A stretch of DNA of 64,000 nucleotides from Flavobacterium plurextorum (GTDB lineage Bacteria > Bacteroidota > Bacteroidia > Flavobacteriales > Flavobacteriaceae): positions 1-64,000 of the forward strand of contig NZ_MUHD01000004.1 in assembly GCF_002217395.1 (NCBI RefSeq), given 5' to 3'. Positions 27,470 through 35,161 of this stretch are shown here, piece by piece. The notes under the pieces are model-generated. The model worked only from the letters and a program-made list of their open reading frames with translations. It had not been told where the DNA came from and did no database searches. Both the position numbers and the translations under genes were made by a program. Each line of letters starts with the position of its first letter. Within the stretch, counting starts at the first letter, position 1.

Positions 27470-27937
27470 ATGACAGTTCAACAATATTTTGACAAAATAA
27501 TTAATTTTAGTGTCGAACAAAGCAGCGAAAAAGACCTTCGCAACGCTGATTTGGAAAGGCTTATTTTAAAAATTTCATTAGACGGAAATGAAACTTATTT
27601 TACGCTTGACACCCTTTTTGAGAAAACCTCGAATGAAGCTATTATATTAAATCCTGAAATAGTAAAACGAATTGCAAATCGATATGGTTTATTTTTTCTC
27701 GATAAAAAAGAAACGGGAAATGTGTGTTTTGCAAACAGCGAAGAATTGCGATTTGAGTTTAAGCAAAGTTTTACTGCAATAGATTTATTAGATTTATGTT
27801 ATGCCGTTTTGCATTCGTCAATTTATGAGGACGATTTAAAAAATGAAACTCAAAAAATTCCAATTCCTATAGATTCTAATGTGTTTTGGAAATTGGTTCA
27901 AATTGGGAATACTTTGCGAAACCAAGAAAGTGAATAA
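27470..27937 (+). CDS. stand-alone fragment resembling the C-terminus of type ISP restriction-modification enzymes
   Basis: A 155-residue protein. Its second half (about 60-150) has EIVKRIANRYGLFFLDKKE, then NVCFANSEELRFEFKQSFTAIDLLDLCYAVLHSSIY and FWKLVQIGNTLR. This pattern belongs to the C-terminal end of long type ISP/LlaBIII-like restriction-modification polypeptides (there: ...FAPIDILDYIYAVLHSP...FWKLVxLGxxLR). Helicase, nuclease and methyltransferase parts are missing and not found in the window. It has a promoter-like element and a terminator, so it is probably expressed. It may be a relic, or a domain kept for another role. Similarity is from memory of the family; no alignment was run. 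Confidence 0.6.
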   Translation: MTVQQYFDKIINFSVEQSSEKDLRNADLERLILKISLDGNETYFTLDTLFEKTSNEAIILNPEIVKRIANRYGLFFLDKKETGNVCFANSEELRFEFKQSFTAIDLLDLCYAVLHSSIYEDDLKNETQKIPIPIDSNVFWKLVQIGNTLRNQESE

Positions 27938-27942
27938 ATAAA

Positions 27943-27972
27943 AAAAGCATCAGCCGCGGCTGATGCTTTCTA
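27943..27972. terminator. perfect palindromic terminator
   Basis: AAAGCATCAGCCG / CGGCTGATGCTTT is a perfect palindrome flanked by A and T runs, between convergent genes. It works for both strands. Confidence 0.85.
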
Positions 27973-27989
27973 ATTTTTAGGGCAAAAAA

Positions 27990-28376
27990 TTAGCGGCGAA
28001 AAGATGGACTTTCATTTACTGATTCGTCTAACTTTACGGTTTTTACTTTTTTAGAAGCAATTTTAATTTCATGTTTTGCAACCTTATCATTTGCTTTAAC
28101 TTCAAGAACATAAGTTCCGGCTGGAAAACCTTCAAGACTTATTGTTTTTGAAACCTCTAATTTGTTTGCTGCAGATTCTCCAGCATAAAGTAAATTGTGA
28201 TTTTCGTCGTAGATAGAAAATGATGATTTTTGAACAGTGTCTAAAGTAAAACTTACTACTTTTCCGTCTCCGGTTTTAATGTTCAAAATATAATCTCCTT
28301 TTCCATCAATGGCATAAGAAAATACAGTTGCTAAAAAAAAGGCCGCAACTAACCCTGTTTTGGTAAATCTTGTCAT
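27990..28376 (-). CDS. small secreted beta-sandwich protein, paralog 1
   Basis: A 128-residue exported protein: signal peptide ending FSYAIDG, then a single domain of about 85 residues (DYILNIKTGDGKVVSFTLDTVQKSSFSIYDENHNLLYAGES, FPAGTYVLEVKANDKVAKHEIKIA). This looks like the DUF3244/immunoglobulin-like fold of Bacteroidetes secreted proteins; the G-TYxLEV motif is reminiscent of type A sorting domains. It is the most divergent of four paralogs (others at 28749, 29658, 30411). It lacks their AACCGTTATAGGTT upstream site and their NTSVAVR tail, ending SPSFRR instead. Function unknown. Confidence 0.75.
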   Translation of the reverse strand: MTRFTKTGLVAAFFLATVFSYAIDGKGDYILNIKTGDGKVVSFTLDTVQKSSFSIYDENHNLLYAGESAANKLEVSKTISLEGFPAGTYVLEVKANDKVAKHEIKIASKKVKTVKLDESVNESPSFRR

Positions 28377-28748
28377 GTTTTTTTTAATGTTTATTACTAA
28401 TGTGGAACGCGCAAAACTACAAATACAAATTTAATTTTATGCAAAAAAAGCTCTTTTTTGATGGTGTAAAATGCTGATTTAAAACTATTTCTGTATTTTG
28501 TTTACACTATATACGTAATTACTGGTGTTTTGGATGTTTTTTTACGTCATTTTTTTAATGACATAAAAACCAGTGTTATACATTTATTAAGAATAGTTTT
28601 TCAAAAAAAAATAAAGAATGAGTTTTGCTTGAGTTTAAAGCAAAAAAAAACAGCTCAATAACCACAAAGAGCTGTTTTTAAAACTTACGTTTTTTAACTT
28701 TACTAACTATCTAACCTTGATTTATACTTTATGAGAAGTATAACTTTT
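28377..28748. other. intergenic region before paralog 2
   Basis: AT-rich. Contains an imperfect long hairpin (about 28519-28573; ACTGGTGTTTT and AAAAACCAGT arms with an inner TACGTCATT/AATGACATA pair) in the far leader of paralog 1, and the paralog-2 3' region with its hairpin. No gene. Confidence 0.5.
28643..28682 (-). terminator. terminator of paralog 2
   Basis: The stem CAGCTC / GAGCTG with an ~12-base loop, A run on one side and T run on the other. The same hairpin and the following TTTACTAACTATCTAACC string recur after paralogs 3 and 4. Confidence 0.8.
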
Positions 28749-29156
28749 TTAGCGTACTGCTACGCTTGTATTTTTTGCAGAAAAACCTGCTTTGTAAACT
28801 GATGAAACTGCTTTTTTTGATAATACAGTTGCATCATCTGTAATTGTAATTTGATGAGTTACTTTTTTTACATTATCCTCAACTTCTAAGAAGTAAGTTC
28901 CTTCTGGAAATTCTTCAAGATTAAAAGTTCTTAAAATTCCGTCTTTACCTGAAGCATTTTCAGAATAAATTAGAGATCCGTCTTTGTCGTAAATTGCCAG
29001 ATTTGCTTTTTGCACTTTATTAAGAGCAAATGTTATAAGCTTTCCGTTAGCTTTTATTACATGAAGATTAAAGTCTTCATTTCCATCGATTGCATACGTA
29101 CTCATTCCTGTAAAAAGTACTGCACATACTAAACTCAATTTTAAAATCTTTTTCAT
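28749..29156 (-). CDS. small secreted beta-sandwich protein, paralog 2
   Basis: A 135-residue protein of the same family as its neighbours: signal peptide MKKILKLSLVCAVLFTGMS, cleavage near TYAIDG, then a single beta-rich domain (FNLHVIKANGKLITFALNKVQKANLAIYDKDGSLIYSENASG, RTFNLEEFPEGTYFLEVEDN). It closes with a conserved tail ...SAKNTSVAVR. The gene has the shared 20-bp dyad about 110 bp upstream (29262-29281), a -7-like TAATTTTA, and the shared 3' hairpin. It is part of a tandem gene family. Likely secreted or periplasmic; function unknown. Confidence 0.78.
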   Translation of the reverse strand: MKKILKLSLVCAVLFTGMSTYAIDGNEDFNLHVIKANGKLITFALNKVQKANLAIYDKDGSLIYSENASGKDGILRTFNLEEFPEGTYFLEVEDNVKKVTHQITITDDATVLSKKAVSSVYKAGFSAKNTSVAVR

Positions 29157-29261
29157 AATACTTAGTTTTAAATTATTAGTTTAATTCTCTGATGTAAAAT
29201 TACTACAGGAGTACGCTTATTTTAACAACTCTATTTTCCAATTTCGATGCTGTATTCTCAT

Positions 29262-29281
29262 TTACGAAACCGTTATAGGTT
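29262..29281. promoter_or_regulatory. conserved dyad upstream of paralog 2
   Basis: TTACGAAACCGTTATAGGTT, containing the dyad AACC-N6-GGTT. The identical 20 bases occur at 30130, 30922 and 31184. Candidate operator. Confidence 0.55.
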
Positions 29282-29438
29282 GAAATATGAGTATTGTTTA
29301 CTGTTTTTGTTAATTTGGTTATTATTTTTCAATGTTTTTCTTGATTTTGAATTTACATTGAATTAAGATTTTATTTACATGTATTATGTGAGTTTAGCCG
29401 AAAAGCACGCAATGATTTTTAAAATGCTGAATTTATAA

Positions 29439-29490
29439 AACCGCAAAGTTCGCAAAGCTTTGTCTAAAACTCTTTGCGAACTTTGCGGTT
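29439..29490. repeat. 19-bp perfect inverted repeat
   Basis: AACCGCAAAGTTCGCAAAG and its exact reverse complement around a 14-base loop. This TTTGCGAACTTTGCGG sequence is a type of short repeat often seen in flavobacterial intergenic regions. Confidence 0.7.
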
Positions 29491-29526
29491 GATTCTTAGT
29501 GGTTAAAATCTTATTTCAATAAAGCA

Positions 29527-29565
29527 CAAAAAAAACAGCTCAATAACCACAAAGAGCTGTTTTAA
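29527..29565 (-). terminator. terminator of paralog 3
   Basis: Same CAGCTC / GAGCTG hairpin as after paralogs 2 and 4, with an A run on the plus strand (T run in the transcript). Confidence 0.78.
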
Positions 29566-29657
29566 AACAATCACGTTTTTTAACTTTACTAACTATCTAA
29601 CCTTATACTTTAAACAAAGTATAAATTTTACAGCGCATTTCGGCGCTTATTTTTTGT

Positions 29658-30023
29658 TTAATAAGCAGTCAAAAGAGCTTTTGAAGATAAAAGCGAACTT
29701 TCGTTTGTTATTGTAATTTCATGTCTTGCTTTTTTAACGCTGTCTTCAATTTCTAAGAAATAAGTTCCAGCAGGAAATTCTTCTAAGCTAAAAGTTCTTA
29801 AAATTCCTTCTTTACCAGAAGCATTTTCAGAATAAATTAAACTTCCGTTTTTGTCGTATATACTAAGGCTTGCTTTTTGAGTTTGATTTAAAGCAAAAGT
29901 GATTACTTTTCCATTAGCTTTTAATACGTGCAAATTGAAAGCGTTACCTCCGTCAATTGCATACGAACTTATTCCTGATAAAAGTATTGCACATACTAAA
30001 CTCAATTTTAAAATCTTTTTCAT
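29658..30023 (-). CDS. small secreted beta-sandwich protein, paralog 3 (C-terminally shortened)
   Basis: A 121-residue member of the tandem family: signal peptide MKKILKLSLVCAILLSGISS, then the domain FNLHVLKANGKVITFALNQTQKASLSIYDKNGSLIYSENASG and FPAGTYFLEIEDS. It stops at ...SKALLTAY, whereas paralogs 2 and 4 go on to SAKNTSVAxR. After the stop the DNA still resembles the paralogs' tail codons (AAAAATAAGCGCCGAAATGCGCTGTAA region), so the tail was lost by an early stop. It keeps the dyad (30130-30149), leader and terminator of the family. Confidence 0.78.
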   Translation of the reverse strand: MKKILKLSLVCAILLSGISSYAIDGGNAFNLHVLKANGKVITFALNQTQKASLSIYDKNGSLIYSENASGKEGILRTFSLEEFPAGTYFLEIEDSVKKARHEITITNESSLLSSKALLTAY

Positions 30024-30129
30024 ACTATTTAGTTTTAATTATTTATCTCAAATTTCTGAATGTAAAATTAGGCTCTCGGTTGCTATTTTCTATCCACTCT
30101 GTTTTCCAATATATATGCTATATTCTCAT

Positions 30130-30149
30130 TTACGAAACCGTTATAGGTT
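30130..30149. promoter_or_regulatory. conserved dyad upstream of paralog 3
   Basis: Exact copy of TTACGAAACCGTTATAGGTT, 107 bp before the start of paralog 3. Confidence 0.55.
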
Positions 30150-30302
30150 AAATTTTGCGCTATTTGTTATGTTTTGGTTAATTCGCTTGTTATTCTTTAA
30201 TGTTTTGTTTAAAAACATGATAGTGTTGATTTACTGGAGTTTGTTATAAAAATCATCATGATAAAAGCATCGCGTACTTTGCGGTTAAAATTAAATTAGG
30301 CA

Positions 30303-30341
30303 CAAAAAAAACAGCTCAGTAACCACAAAGAGCTGTTTTTA
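30303..30341 (-). terminator. terminator of paralog 4
   Basis: Same family hairpin CAGCTC / GAGCTG with flanking A and T runs. Confidence 0.78.
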
Positions 30342-30410
30342 AAACTTACGTTTTTTAACTTTACTAACTATCTAACCTCATTTTTATACTGTATGAGAGT
30401 ATAAACTTTT

Positions 30411-30815
30411 TTAGCGTATTGCTACGCTTGTATTTTTTGCAGAAGAATCTGATTTGTAAACTGCCGAAATTGCTTTTGAAGATAATGTTGTTAAATCATC
30501 GTTTACGATAATTTCATATCTTACTTTTTTAGAATTGTCTTCAACTTCTAAAAAGTAAGTTCCGTTTGGAAAATCTTGTAAATCAAAAGTTCTTAAAATT
30601 CCATCTTTACCAGCAGCGTTTTCAGAGTAGAACAAATTTCCTTCTTTATCGTATATCGCTAATTTTGCTTTTTGTACTTGGTTAAGACCAAAAGTGATCA
30701 TTTTTCCGTTTTTCAATACATGAAGATTAAAGTCCTCATTTCCATCAATTGCATAAGTACTGATTCCTGATAAAAGTACCGCACACACTAAACTTAATTT
30801 TAAAATCGCTTTCAT
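30411..30815 (-). CDS. small secreted beta-sandwich protein, paralog 4
   Basis: A 134-residue family member: signal peptide MKAILKLSLVCAVLLSGIS, cleavage near TYAIDG, single domain (FNLHVLKNGKMITFGLNQVQKAKLAIYDKEGNLFYSENAAG, RTFDLQDFPNGTYFLEVEDN), tail SSAKNTSVAIR. It shares leader, dyad (30922-30941) and 3' hairpin with paralogs 2 and 3. It is nearest to the divergent AraC gene at 31265, with the ancestral-looking arrangement paralog - dyad - regulator. Secreted; function unknown. Confidence 0.78.
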   Translation of the reverse strand: MKAILKLSLVCAVLLSGISTYAIDGNEDFNLHVLKNGKMITFGLNQVQKAKLAIYDKEGNLFYSENAAGKDGILRTFDLQDFPNGTYFLEVEDNSKKVRYEIIVNDDLTTLSSKAISAVYKSDSSAKNTSVAIR

Positions 30816-30921
30816 AGTATTTCGTTTTAAATTGTTATCTCTAATTTTCTGATGTAAAATTACTTCAGTGATGCTTATTTTTTATTTACTCTATTTTCCA
30901 ATTTATATGCTATATTCTCAT

Positions 30922-30941
30922 TTACGAAACCGTTATAGGTT
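30922..30941. promoter_or_regulatory. conserved dyad upstream of paralog 4
   Basis: Exact copy of TTACGAAACCGTTATAGGTT, 107 bp before the start of paralog 4. Confidence 0.55.
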
Positions 30942-31183
30942 AAAATTTGAATTATTGTAGGTGTTTTTGTTAATTCAGTTGTTATTTTTTAAAGATTTAA
31001 GATTGTTAATATTTTTTACAAACTCCTGTATTCTTACAAAAAATACTAGATGACCATAAAAACGTTTGATTAAATACGATTTTAGAAAAAAAACATTCAG
31101 AAAAATATCAGTTATGAAAAAAACGGTGATTTTCTCTTATTTTCAAGCTTTCGTTTTTGAGTGTTTTTGTGCAAAATCCTCAG

Positions 31184-31203
31184 TTACGAAACCGTTATAG
31201 GTT
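31184..31203. promoter_or_regulatory. conserved dyad upstream of AraC regulator
   Basis: Exact copy of TTACGAAACCGTTATAGGTT. It ends 29 bp before the regulator's -7 element, so a bound protein would touch the -35 to -55 region. Confidence 0.55.
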
Positions 31204-31232
31204 AAAATTTAAATTATTTTAGGTGATTTTGT

Positions 31233-31240
31233 TAAATTTG
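31233..31240 (+). promoter_or_regulatory. AraC regulator -7 element
   Basis: TAAATTTG matches TAnnTTTG, 25 bp before the ATG at 31265. A start at 31223 would lie upstream of this promoter and is therefore rejected. Confidence 0.6.
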
Positions 31241-31264
31241 CTATTATTTTTTAAAGATTTTATC

Positions 31265-32137
31265 ATGAAGACAATTGCCCCAGCTCTTGAAGTGATAACT
31301 AGCTCATACGGAAGTTCTTTTACCTATACTAAACACGCCGAAAAGACCAATAGCAAAGCTCATTTATGGCATTATCATCCAGAAATTGAGTTGGTTTATA
31401 TAAACGGCGGAGCAGGAAAAAGACAAATAGGAAGCCACGTTTCTTATTACACAAATGGCAGTTTGATTCTGATAGGCTCTAATTTACCGCATTGCGGTTT
31501 TACAAATGAAAATACGGGAAATACAAACGAAACAGTCATTCATATTAAACCTGAATTTTTAGGAAATGACTTTTTTGTAGTTCCAGAGATGAAGAAAATC
31601 CAAAATATTTTAAGTCAGTCTAAAGGCGGAATTGCTTTTGGCGGTGAGACTAAAAAACAAATTGGAAAGAAAATAGAAATGATGGAACATCAGCTTCCGT
31701 TTGAACGTTTGCTGACACTTTTGAGTGTTTTGGATGAACTTGAATCTTCTGAAGAATACACCATTTTAAACGCAGATGGTTTTTCGTTAGAACTGCAAAC
31801 GCAAGATAGTGATCGTATGAATGTAATTTTTAATTATGTAAAAGATCATTTTCAAGAATCGATTGCTATTGACGAAGTTTCGAATTTGGTGAGTATGACT
31901 ACACCTTCATTTTGTCGTTATTTTAAAAAGATTTCGAATAAAACTTTTACGGAGTTTGTGAATGAATATCGTTTGGTTCATGCTTCAAAATTATTGGCCG
32001 AAAAAGCAATCAGTATAAACGAAGTCTGCTACGAAAGCGGCTTTAATAATTTCAGTCACTTTAGTAAATCGTTTAAACAATACACAGGTAAAAGTGCTTC
32101 GCAATATCGTCACGAGCATAAAATTATAATTAGTTAG
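31265..32137 (+). CDS. AraC-family regulator, cupin type
   Basis: A 290-residue regulator starting at MKTIAPALEV. Residues ~15-90 form a cupin sensor (HLWHYHPEIELVYINGGAGKRQIGSH, then GSLILIGSNLPHCGF), typical of sugar-responsive AraC regulators. The C-terminal ~100 residues are the double helix-turn-helix (IDEVSNLVSMTTPSFCRYFKKISNKTFTEFVNEYRL; INEVCYESGFNNFSHFSKSFKQYTGKSASQYR). It is divergent from the small secreted paralogs, and its promoter carries the same 20-bp dyad as theirs. A shared regulon and autoregulation are the natural inference. It is followed by a terminator at about 32381. Confidence 0.9.
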   Translation: MKTIAPALEVITSSYGSSFTYTKHAEKTNSKAHLWHYHPEIELVYINGGAGKRQIGSHVSYYTNGSLILIGSNLPHCGFTNENTGNTNETVIHIKPEFLGNDFFVVPEMKKIQNILSQSKGGIAFGGETKKQIGKKIEMMEHQLPFERLLTLLSVLDELESSEEYTILNADGFSLELQTQDSDRMNVIFNYVKDHFQESIAIDEVSNLVSMTTPSFCRYFKKISNKTFTEFVNEYRLVHASKLLAEKAISINEVCYESGFNNFSHFSKSFKQYTGKSASQYRHEHKIIIS

Positions 32138-32458
32138 TTTTTTGCTGCAACGACCCGAGCGATAGCGAATAGGCGAAGCAATTACACGAATTTTTACGAA
32201 TTAGTTTGTAGAGAATGCTTAACACTTTTTGCCACTGATTAAAGAATTATAGAGATTTTTAGAATCTTTATATAAGTCACGCAAAAAATAAATTCGCGAA
32301 AATTTGTGTAATTAGTAGCAGACCAGCTTTAAGAGAAAATAATCTATTAAATCTGTGCAATCTGTGGCAAAAGAAAATAAATCCGATTAGTGAAAACTGG
32401 TCGGATTTTTCATATAATTATTTTGAAAAAAGGTATATTTACATTCCTTAATCGAAAA
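32138..32458. other. intergenic region after AraC regulator
   Basis: Contains flavobacterial tail repeats (CGAGCGATAGCGAATAGGCG near 32157, TTACACGAATTTTTACGAATTAG near 32182), a terminator, and the esterase promoter-like TATATTTA (32434-32441). No gene. Confidence 0.5.
32379..32411 (+). terminator. AraC regulator terminator
   Basis: The arms AAATCCGA and TCGGATTT(TT) around a ~14-base loop end in a T run. Confidence 0.65.
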
Positions 32459-33337
32459 ATGATAAAAATGAAAAACTTTAAAATTTGGGTCTTTGCCGTT
32501 TTTTTATGTGTTTCGTCAATGTCGTACGCGGCAAAAGTAGACACACTGCAAATTGCCAGCACAGCAATGAGTAAAACGTACAAAGCAGCTGTAGTTTTGC
32601 CCAATTCGTATGCTAAAAGTAAATCGGCTTTTCCGGTAATGTATTTGCTGCATGGCGCTTACGGACATTTTGGTGATTGGTTAAAAAATACTCCAAATAA
32701 AAAATTAGTTCAAAATTTATCAGATCAATACAATATAATTATTGTAATGCCAGAGGGCGAAACGTTTAGTTTTTATTTAGACAGTCCTGTAAATCCAGGA
32801 AGTCAGTTTGAAACGTTTATTACGCAGGAAGTAATTCAGAAAGTGGATAAAACCTATAAAACGATCAACAATAGAAGCGGTAGAGTAATAACAGGACTTT
32901 CAATGGGCGGACATGGAGCTTTGTATTTGTCTGCCAAACATCCTGATTTGTTTTGTGCAGCGGGAAGCATGAGCGGGGCAGTAGATATGGGTACAATGCT
33001 TAATCGAGAATCTTCGGCACAAGTGGTAAAATTGATGCAGCCCGTTTTTGGAGATAAAAGCGATAATTCGGCATTGTATGCACAGCATGCTGTTATGGGA
33101 ATGCTGGATAAAATAAAAGACAATAAACTGCCGTTAATAATTGATTGCGGTGTTGATGATTTTTTAATTGAACCGAATAGAGAATTGCATCGCAGAATGG
33201 TTTACGATAAAATAGAACACGATTATACAGAGCGCCCGGGAGCACATACTTGGGAATATTGGGAAAATTCGCTGCCGTATCATGTATTATTTTTTAATAA
33301 AATACTGCTTAAAAATCAGGTTGTTGCAAAAAAATAA
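32459..33337 (+). CDS. exported putative esterase, alpha/beta hydrolase
   Basis: A 292-residue esterase of the PF00756 (esterase D/Fes/antigen 85) type. It has a signal peptide (KMKNFKIWVFAVFLCVSSMSYA). The nucleophile elbow is GLSMGGHGAL (Ser), with a charge-relay Asp probably in DCGVDDFLIEPNRELHRRM and a catalytic His in PGAHTWEYW. HGAYGHFGDW supplies the oxyanion loop. The frame is open from 32390, but a -7-like TATATTTA at 32434-32441 favours the ATG at 32459 or 32468. Likely periplasmic; substrate (acyl or feruloyl ester) unknown. Probably a single gene. Confidence 0.87.
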   Translation: MIKMKNFKIWVFAVFLCVSSMSYAAKVDTLQIASTAMSKTYKAAVVLPNSYAKSKSAFPVMYLLHGAYGHFGDWLKNTPNKKLVQNLSDQYNIIIVMPEGETFSFYLDSPVNPGSQFETFITQEVIQKVDKTYKTINNRSGRVITGLSMGGHGALYLSAKHPDLFCAAGSMSGAVDMGTMLNRESSAQVVKLMQPVFGDKSDNSALYAQHAVMGMLDKIKDNKLPLIIDCGVDDFLIEPNRELHRRMVYDKIEHDYTERPGAHTWEYWENSLPYHVLFFNKILLKNQVVAKK

Positions 33338-33421
33338 ATGAAAATCTCGTTTCAAAGCCAACTAAAAACTTTTTTTGGTTTGGTTTTTGGAATACCTTTA
33401 TAAATCTAAAAAATAAAAATT

Positions 33422-33958
33422 ATGAAAAAGATACTTACCCTTTTTGCGGTTGTTGGATTAATCGCTTTTACAAGTTGTGAAGGACCAGAAGGGCCTCCGG
33501 GACCTCCGGGAGATGCAATAGTTGCTGATGTTTTTGAAATTGAAAATGTTAATTTTAGTGCGACTGCTAATTCGGAGAATTATTTTAATTTTAGGAAACA
33601 AATTTACTTAGGTGATGTTGTTTTGGTATACCGATACGGTGGACCCGATCCTAAAACTGGTCGTGATATTTGGGTTCCTCTTCCTGAATCGCATTATTAC
33701 AATGATGGAGGTCTTTATTTTGCTTACAAGTTTGATTTTACTCAGGATAATGTTAGGTTGTATACTGAAGGTTTTGGATTGAATACTAATCCTATTCCGC
33801 CAGATTTAGTTGTTAAGCAAATATTTCGTATTGTAGTTGTTCCTGGGTTAGATCCTATTATTACTGCTAAATCTGTAAACAAATTTGATTCCTCAAATTA
33901 TTACAACGTCATTGAGAAGTACAACATTGATGATAGTAATATTAAGAAGTTAAACTAG
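33422..33958 (+). CDS. lipoprotein with short collagen-like motif
   Basis: A 178-residue lipoprotein: the signal peptide ends IAFTSC with lipidated Cys19. Just after it lie collagen-like triplets (GPEGPPGPPGDA), then a ~140-residue beta-rich domain (FNFRKQIYLGDVVLVYRYGG, FDFTQDNVRLYTEGFGLN) I do not recognise. Bacteroidetes have many such small collagen-motif lipoproteins; the motif may act as an extended spacer. Starts 84 bp after the esterase stop. A single gene with a strong terminator. Confidence 0.78.
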   Translation: MKKILTLFAVVGLIAFTSCEGPEGPPGPPGDAIVADVFEIENVNFSATANSENYFNFRKQIYLGDVVLVYRYGGPDPKTGRDIWVPLPESHYYNDGGLYFAYKFDFTQDNVRLYTEGFGLNTNPIPPDLVVKQIFRIVVVPGLDPIITAKSVNKFDSSNYYNVIEKYNIDDSNIKKLN

Positions 33959-33965
33959 TTAATTA

Positions 33966-34004
33966 TAAAAAAAAGGAAATCGTAAGATTTCCTTTTTTTT
34001 TTAT
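33966..34004. terminator. bidirectional terminator
   Basis: AAAGGAAATC GTAA GATTTCCTTT with long A and T runs on both sides, between convergent genes. Confidence 0.88.
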
Positions 34005-34025
34005 ATCTATATGTTTCGAAAAGTA

Positions 34026-34994
34026 TTATTCTTCGCTGTTATCAGTAAGTTCTTTTTCTTTACCAAATTTAAGTGAAACCATAATTCCAACTAAAAGCGA
34101 AAGTGCAATAAATCCTAAAGAAGCCCATTCTGGTACGTGGATAAAATCGTGCAGTAACATTTTTAATCCTACAAAGGCTAAAATAGCAACTAAGCTGTAT
34201 TCTAAATAACTGAATTTCGCCAGCATATTGGCTAAGAAAAAGTACATAGAACGCAGTCCAAGAATAGCAAAAATATTAGAACTAAATACTAAAAACGGAT
34301 CAGATGTAATGGCTAGAATTGCAGGAACACTATCAACAGCAAATAAAACATCCATTACTTCAATTACAATCAAAGCAACAAATAATGGTGTTGCGGCTCT
34401 TTTGGCTGTTTTTGTCGAAATGAAAAACTTTTCGCCTTCCATATGAGAGGTAATCGGAATGATTTTTCCTAATGCTTTGTAAACGAAAGAATCTTTAGGT
34501 TGAAAATCTTCGTCTTCGCCTGAAAACAACATTTTTATTGCTGTAAATAATAAGAAGGCTCCAAATAAATAAGTCGTCCAAGTAAATTTATTGATCAACA
34601 TTACTCCGAAGAAAATCATTAGACCACGGAAAACAATTGCGCCCAAAATTCCCCAGAATAATACGCGGTGCTGGTATTTTTGCGGAATTTTGAATGAAGC
34701 AAAAATAATAGCAATTACAAAAATGTTATCTACACTTAAGGATAACTCAATTAAGTAACCGGTAATGAATTTCATTGCGGCTACGGTTGGTTTTAAATTA
34801 TCAGGGTTTTCGATATAGTCTGTAGTGTACAGCCAATAAATAACTCCTGAAAAAAGAAAGGATAAAGTAACCCAAATTAAGGTCCATTTGCTGGCTTCTT
34901 TGGTGCTGATGATATGGGGTGTTTTATTGAATACACCTAAATCTAAAGCAAGAATAAAAATTACGGCTAACAAAAAGAAAGTCCAGACTATCAT
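34026..34994 (-). CDS. TerC family membrane protein
   Basis: A 322-residue inner-membrane protein with about eight to nine helices. TerC/Alx signatures: LALDLGVFNK near residue 17, FITGYLIELSLSVDNIFVIAIIF, FWGILGAIVFRG, IEVMDVLFAVDSVPAILAIT (the acidic residues are thought to bind metal), and AILGLRSMYFFLANM. The family exports Mn(II) or loads metals onto secreted enzymes and gives tellurite resistance when in ter operons. No other ter genes and no Mn riboswitch are visible. Promoter TATCTTTG on the minus strand (35017-35024). Confidence 0.93.
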   Translation of the reverse strand: MIVWTFFLLAVIFILALDLGVFNKTPHIISTKEASKWTLIWVTLSFLFSGVIYWLYTTDYIENPDNLKPTVAAMKFITGYLIELSLSVDNIFVIAIIFASFKIPQKYQHRVLFWGILGAIVFRGLMIFFGVMLINKFTWTTYLFGAFLLFTAIKMLFSGEDEDFQPKDSFVYKALGKIIPITSHMEGEKFFISTKTAKRAATPLFVALIVIEVMDVLFAVDSVPAILAITSDPFLVFSSNIFAILGLRSMYFFLANMLAKFSYLEYSLVAILAFVGLKMLLHDFIHVPEWASLGFIALSLLVGIMVSLKFGKEKELTDNSEE

Positions 34995-35016
34995 GATGAA
35001 TTTTTTAAATGATTTA

Positions 35017-35024
35017 CAAAGATA
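35017..35024 (-). promoter_or_regulatory. -7 element of TerC gene
   Basis: Minus-strand TATCTTTG, full match to TAnnTTTG, 22 bp before the start codon. Confidence 0.55.
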
Positions 35025-35084
35025 AGTTTTGAAGTTTAACTTGAAAATTAATTATTGAAAAGTTACTTTCAAATTTATGGTTTT

Positions 35085-35142
35085 GTCATATTGAGCGAAG
35101 TCGAAATACTGTACGGGTTCTCGACTCCGCTCGAACTGACAA
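35085..35142. repeat. GAGCGAAGTCGA repeat in inverted pair
   Basis: GTCATATTGAGCGAAGTCGA and the inverted TCGACTCCGCTCGAACTGAC form an imperfect hairpin between the TerC and glnA genes. Same family as 9459, 23009 and 49590. Confidence 0.7.
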
Positions 35143-35161
35143 TATTGCGTAAACGGATTAA

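Larger units (their letters stand above)
29157..29657. other. intergenic region, paralog 2 leader and paralog 3 tail
   Basis: Contains the duplicated upstream block with the dyad at 29262-29281, a remnant resembling the promoter end of the AraC gene (GTTAATTTGGTTATTATTTTTC), a 19-bp perfect inverted repeat (29439-29490), and the paralog 3 terminator. No gene. Confidence 0.6.
30024..30410. other. intergenic region, paralog 3 leader and paralog 4 tail
   Basis: Repeats the arrangement at 29157-29657: leader, dyad at 30130-30149, AraC-promoter-like remnant, then the terminator after paralog 4. No gene; two plus-strand frames here are shadows of the leader. Confidence 0.6.
30816..31264. other. 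intergenic region between paralog 4 and AraC regulator
   Basis: Divergent regulatory region of 449 bp. It holds two copies of the dyad (30922-30941 and 31184-31203), each followed on the plus strand by a similar GTTAATT...TATTTTTTAAAG string. Only the second leads into the AraC gene. A 28-codon frame at 31114-31200 overlaps the second dyad and is not called. Confidence 0.6.

Noticed and set aside
31114..31200. 28-codon peptide gene before the AraC regulator
   Set aside because: Overlaps the conserved dyad, has no homologous frame at the other three dyads, and its stop lies inside the dyad.
34995..35080. Manganese (yybP-ykoY) riboswitch before the TerC gene
   Set aside because: No matching conserved element; the leader is short with a -7 box 22 bp from the start.
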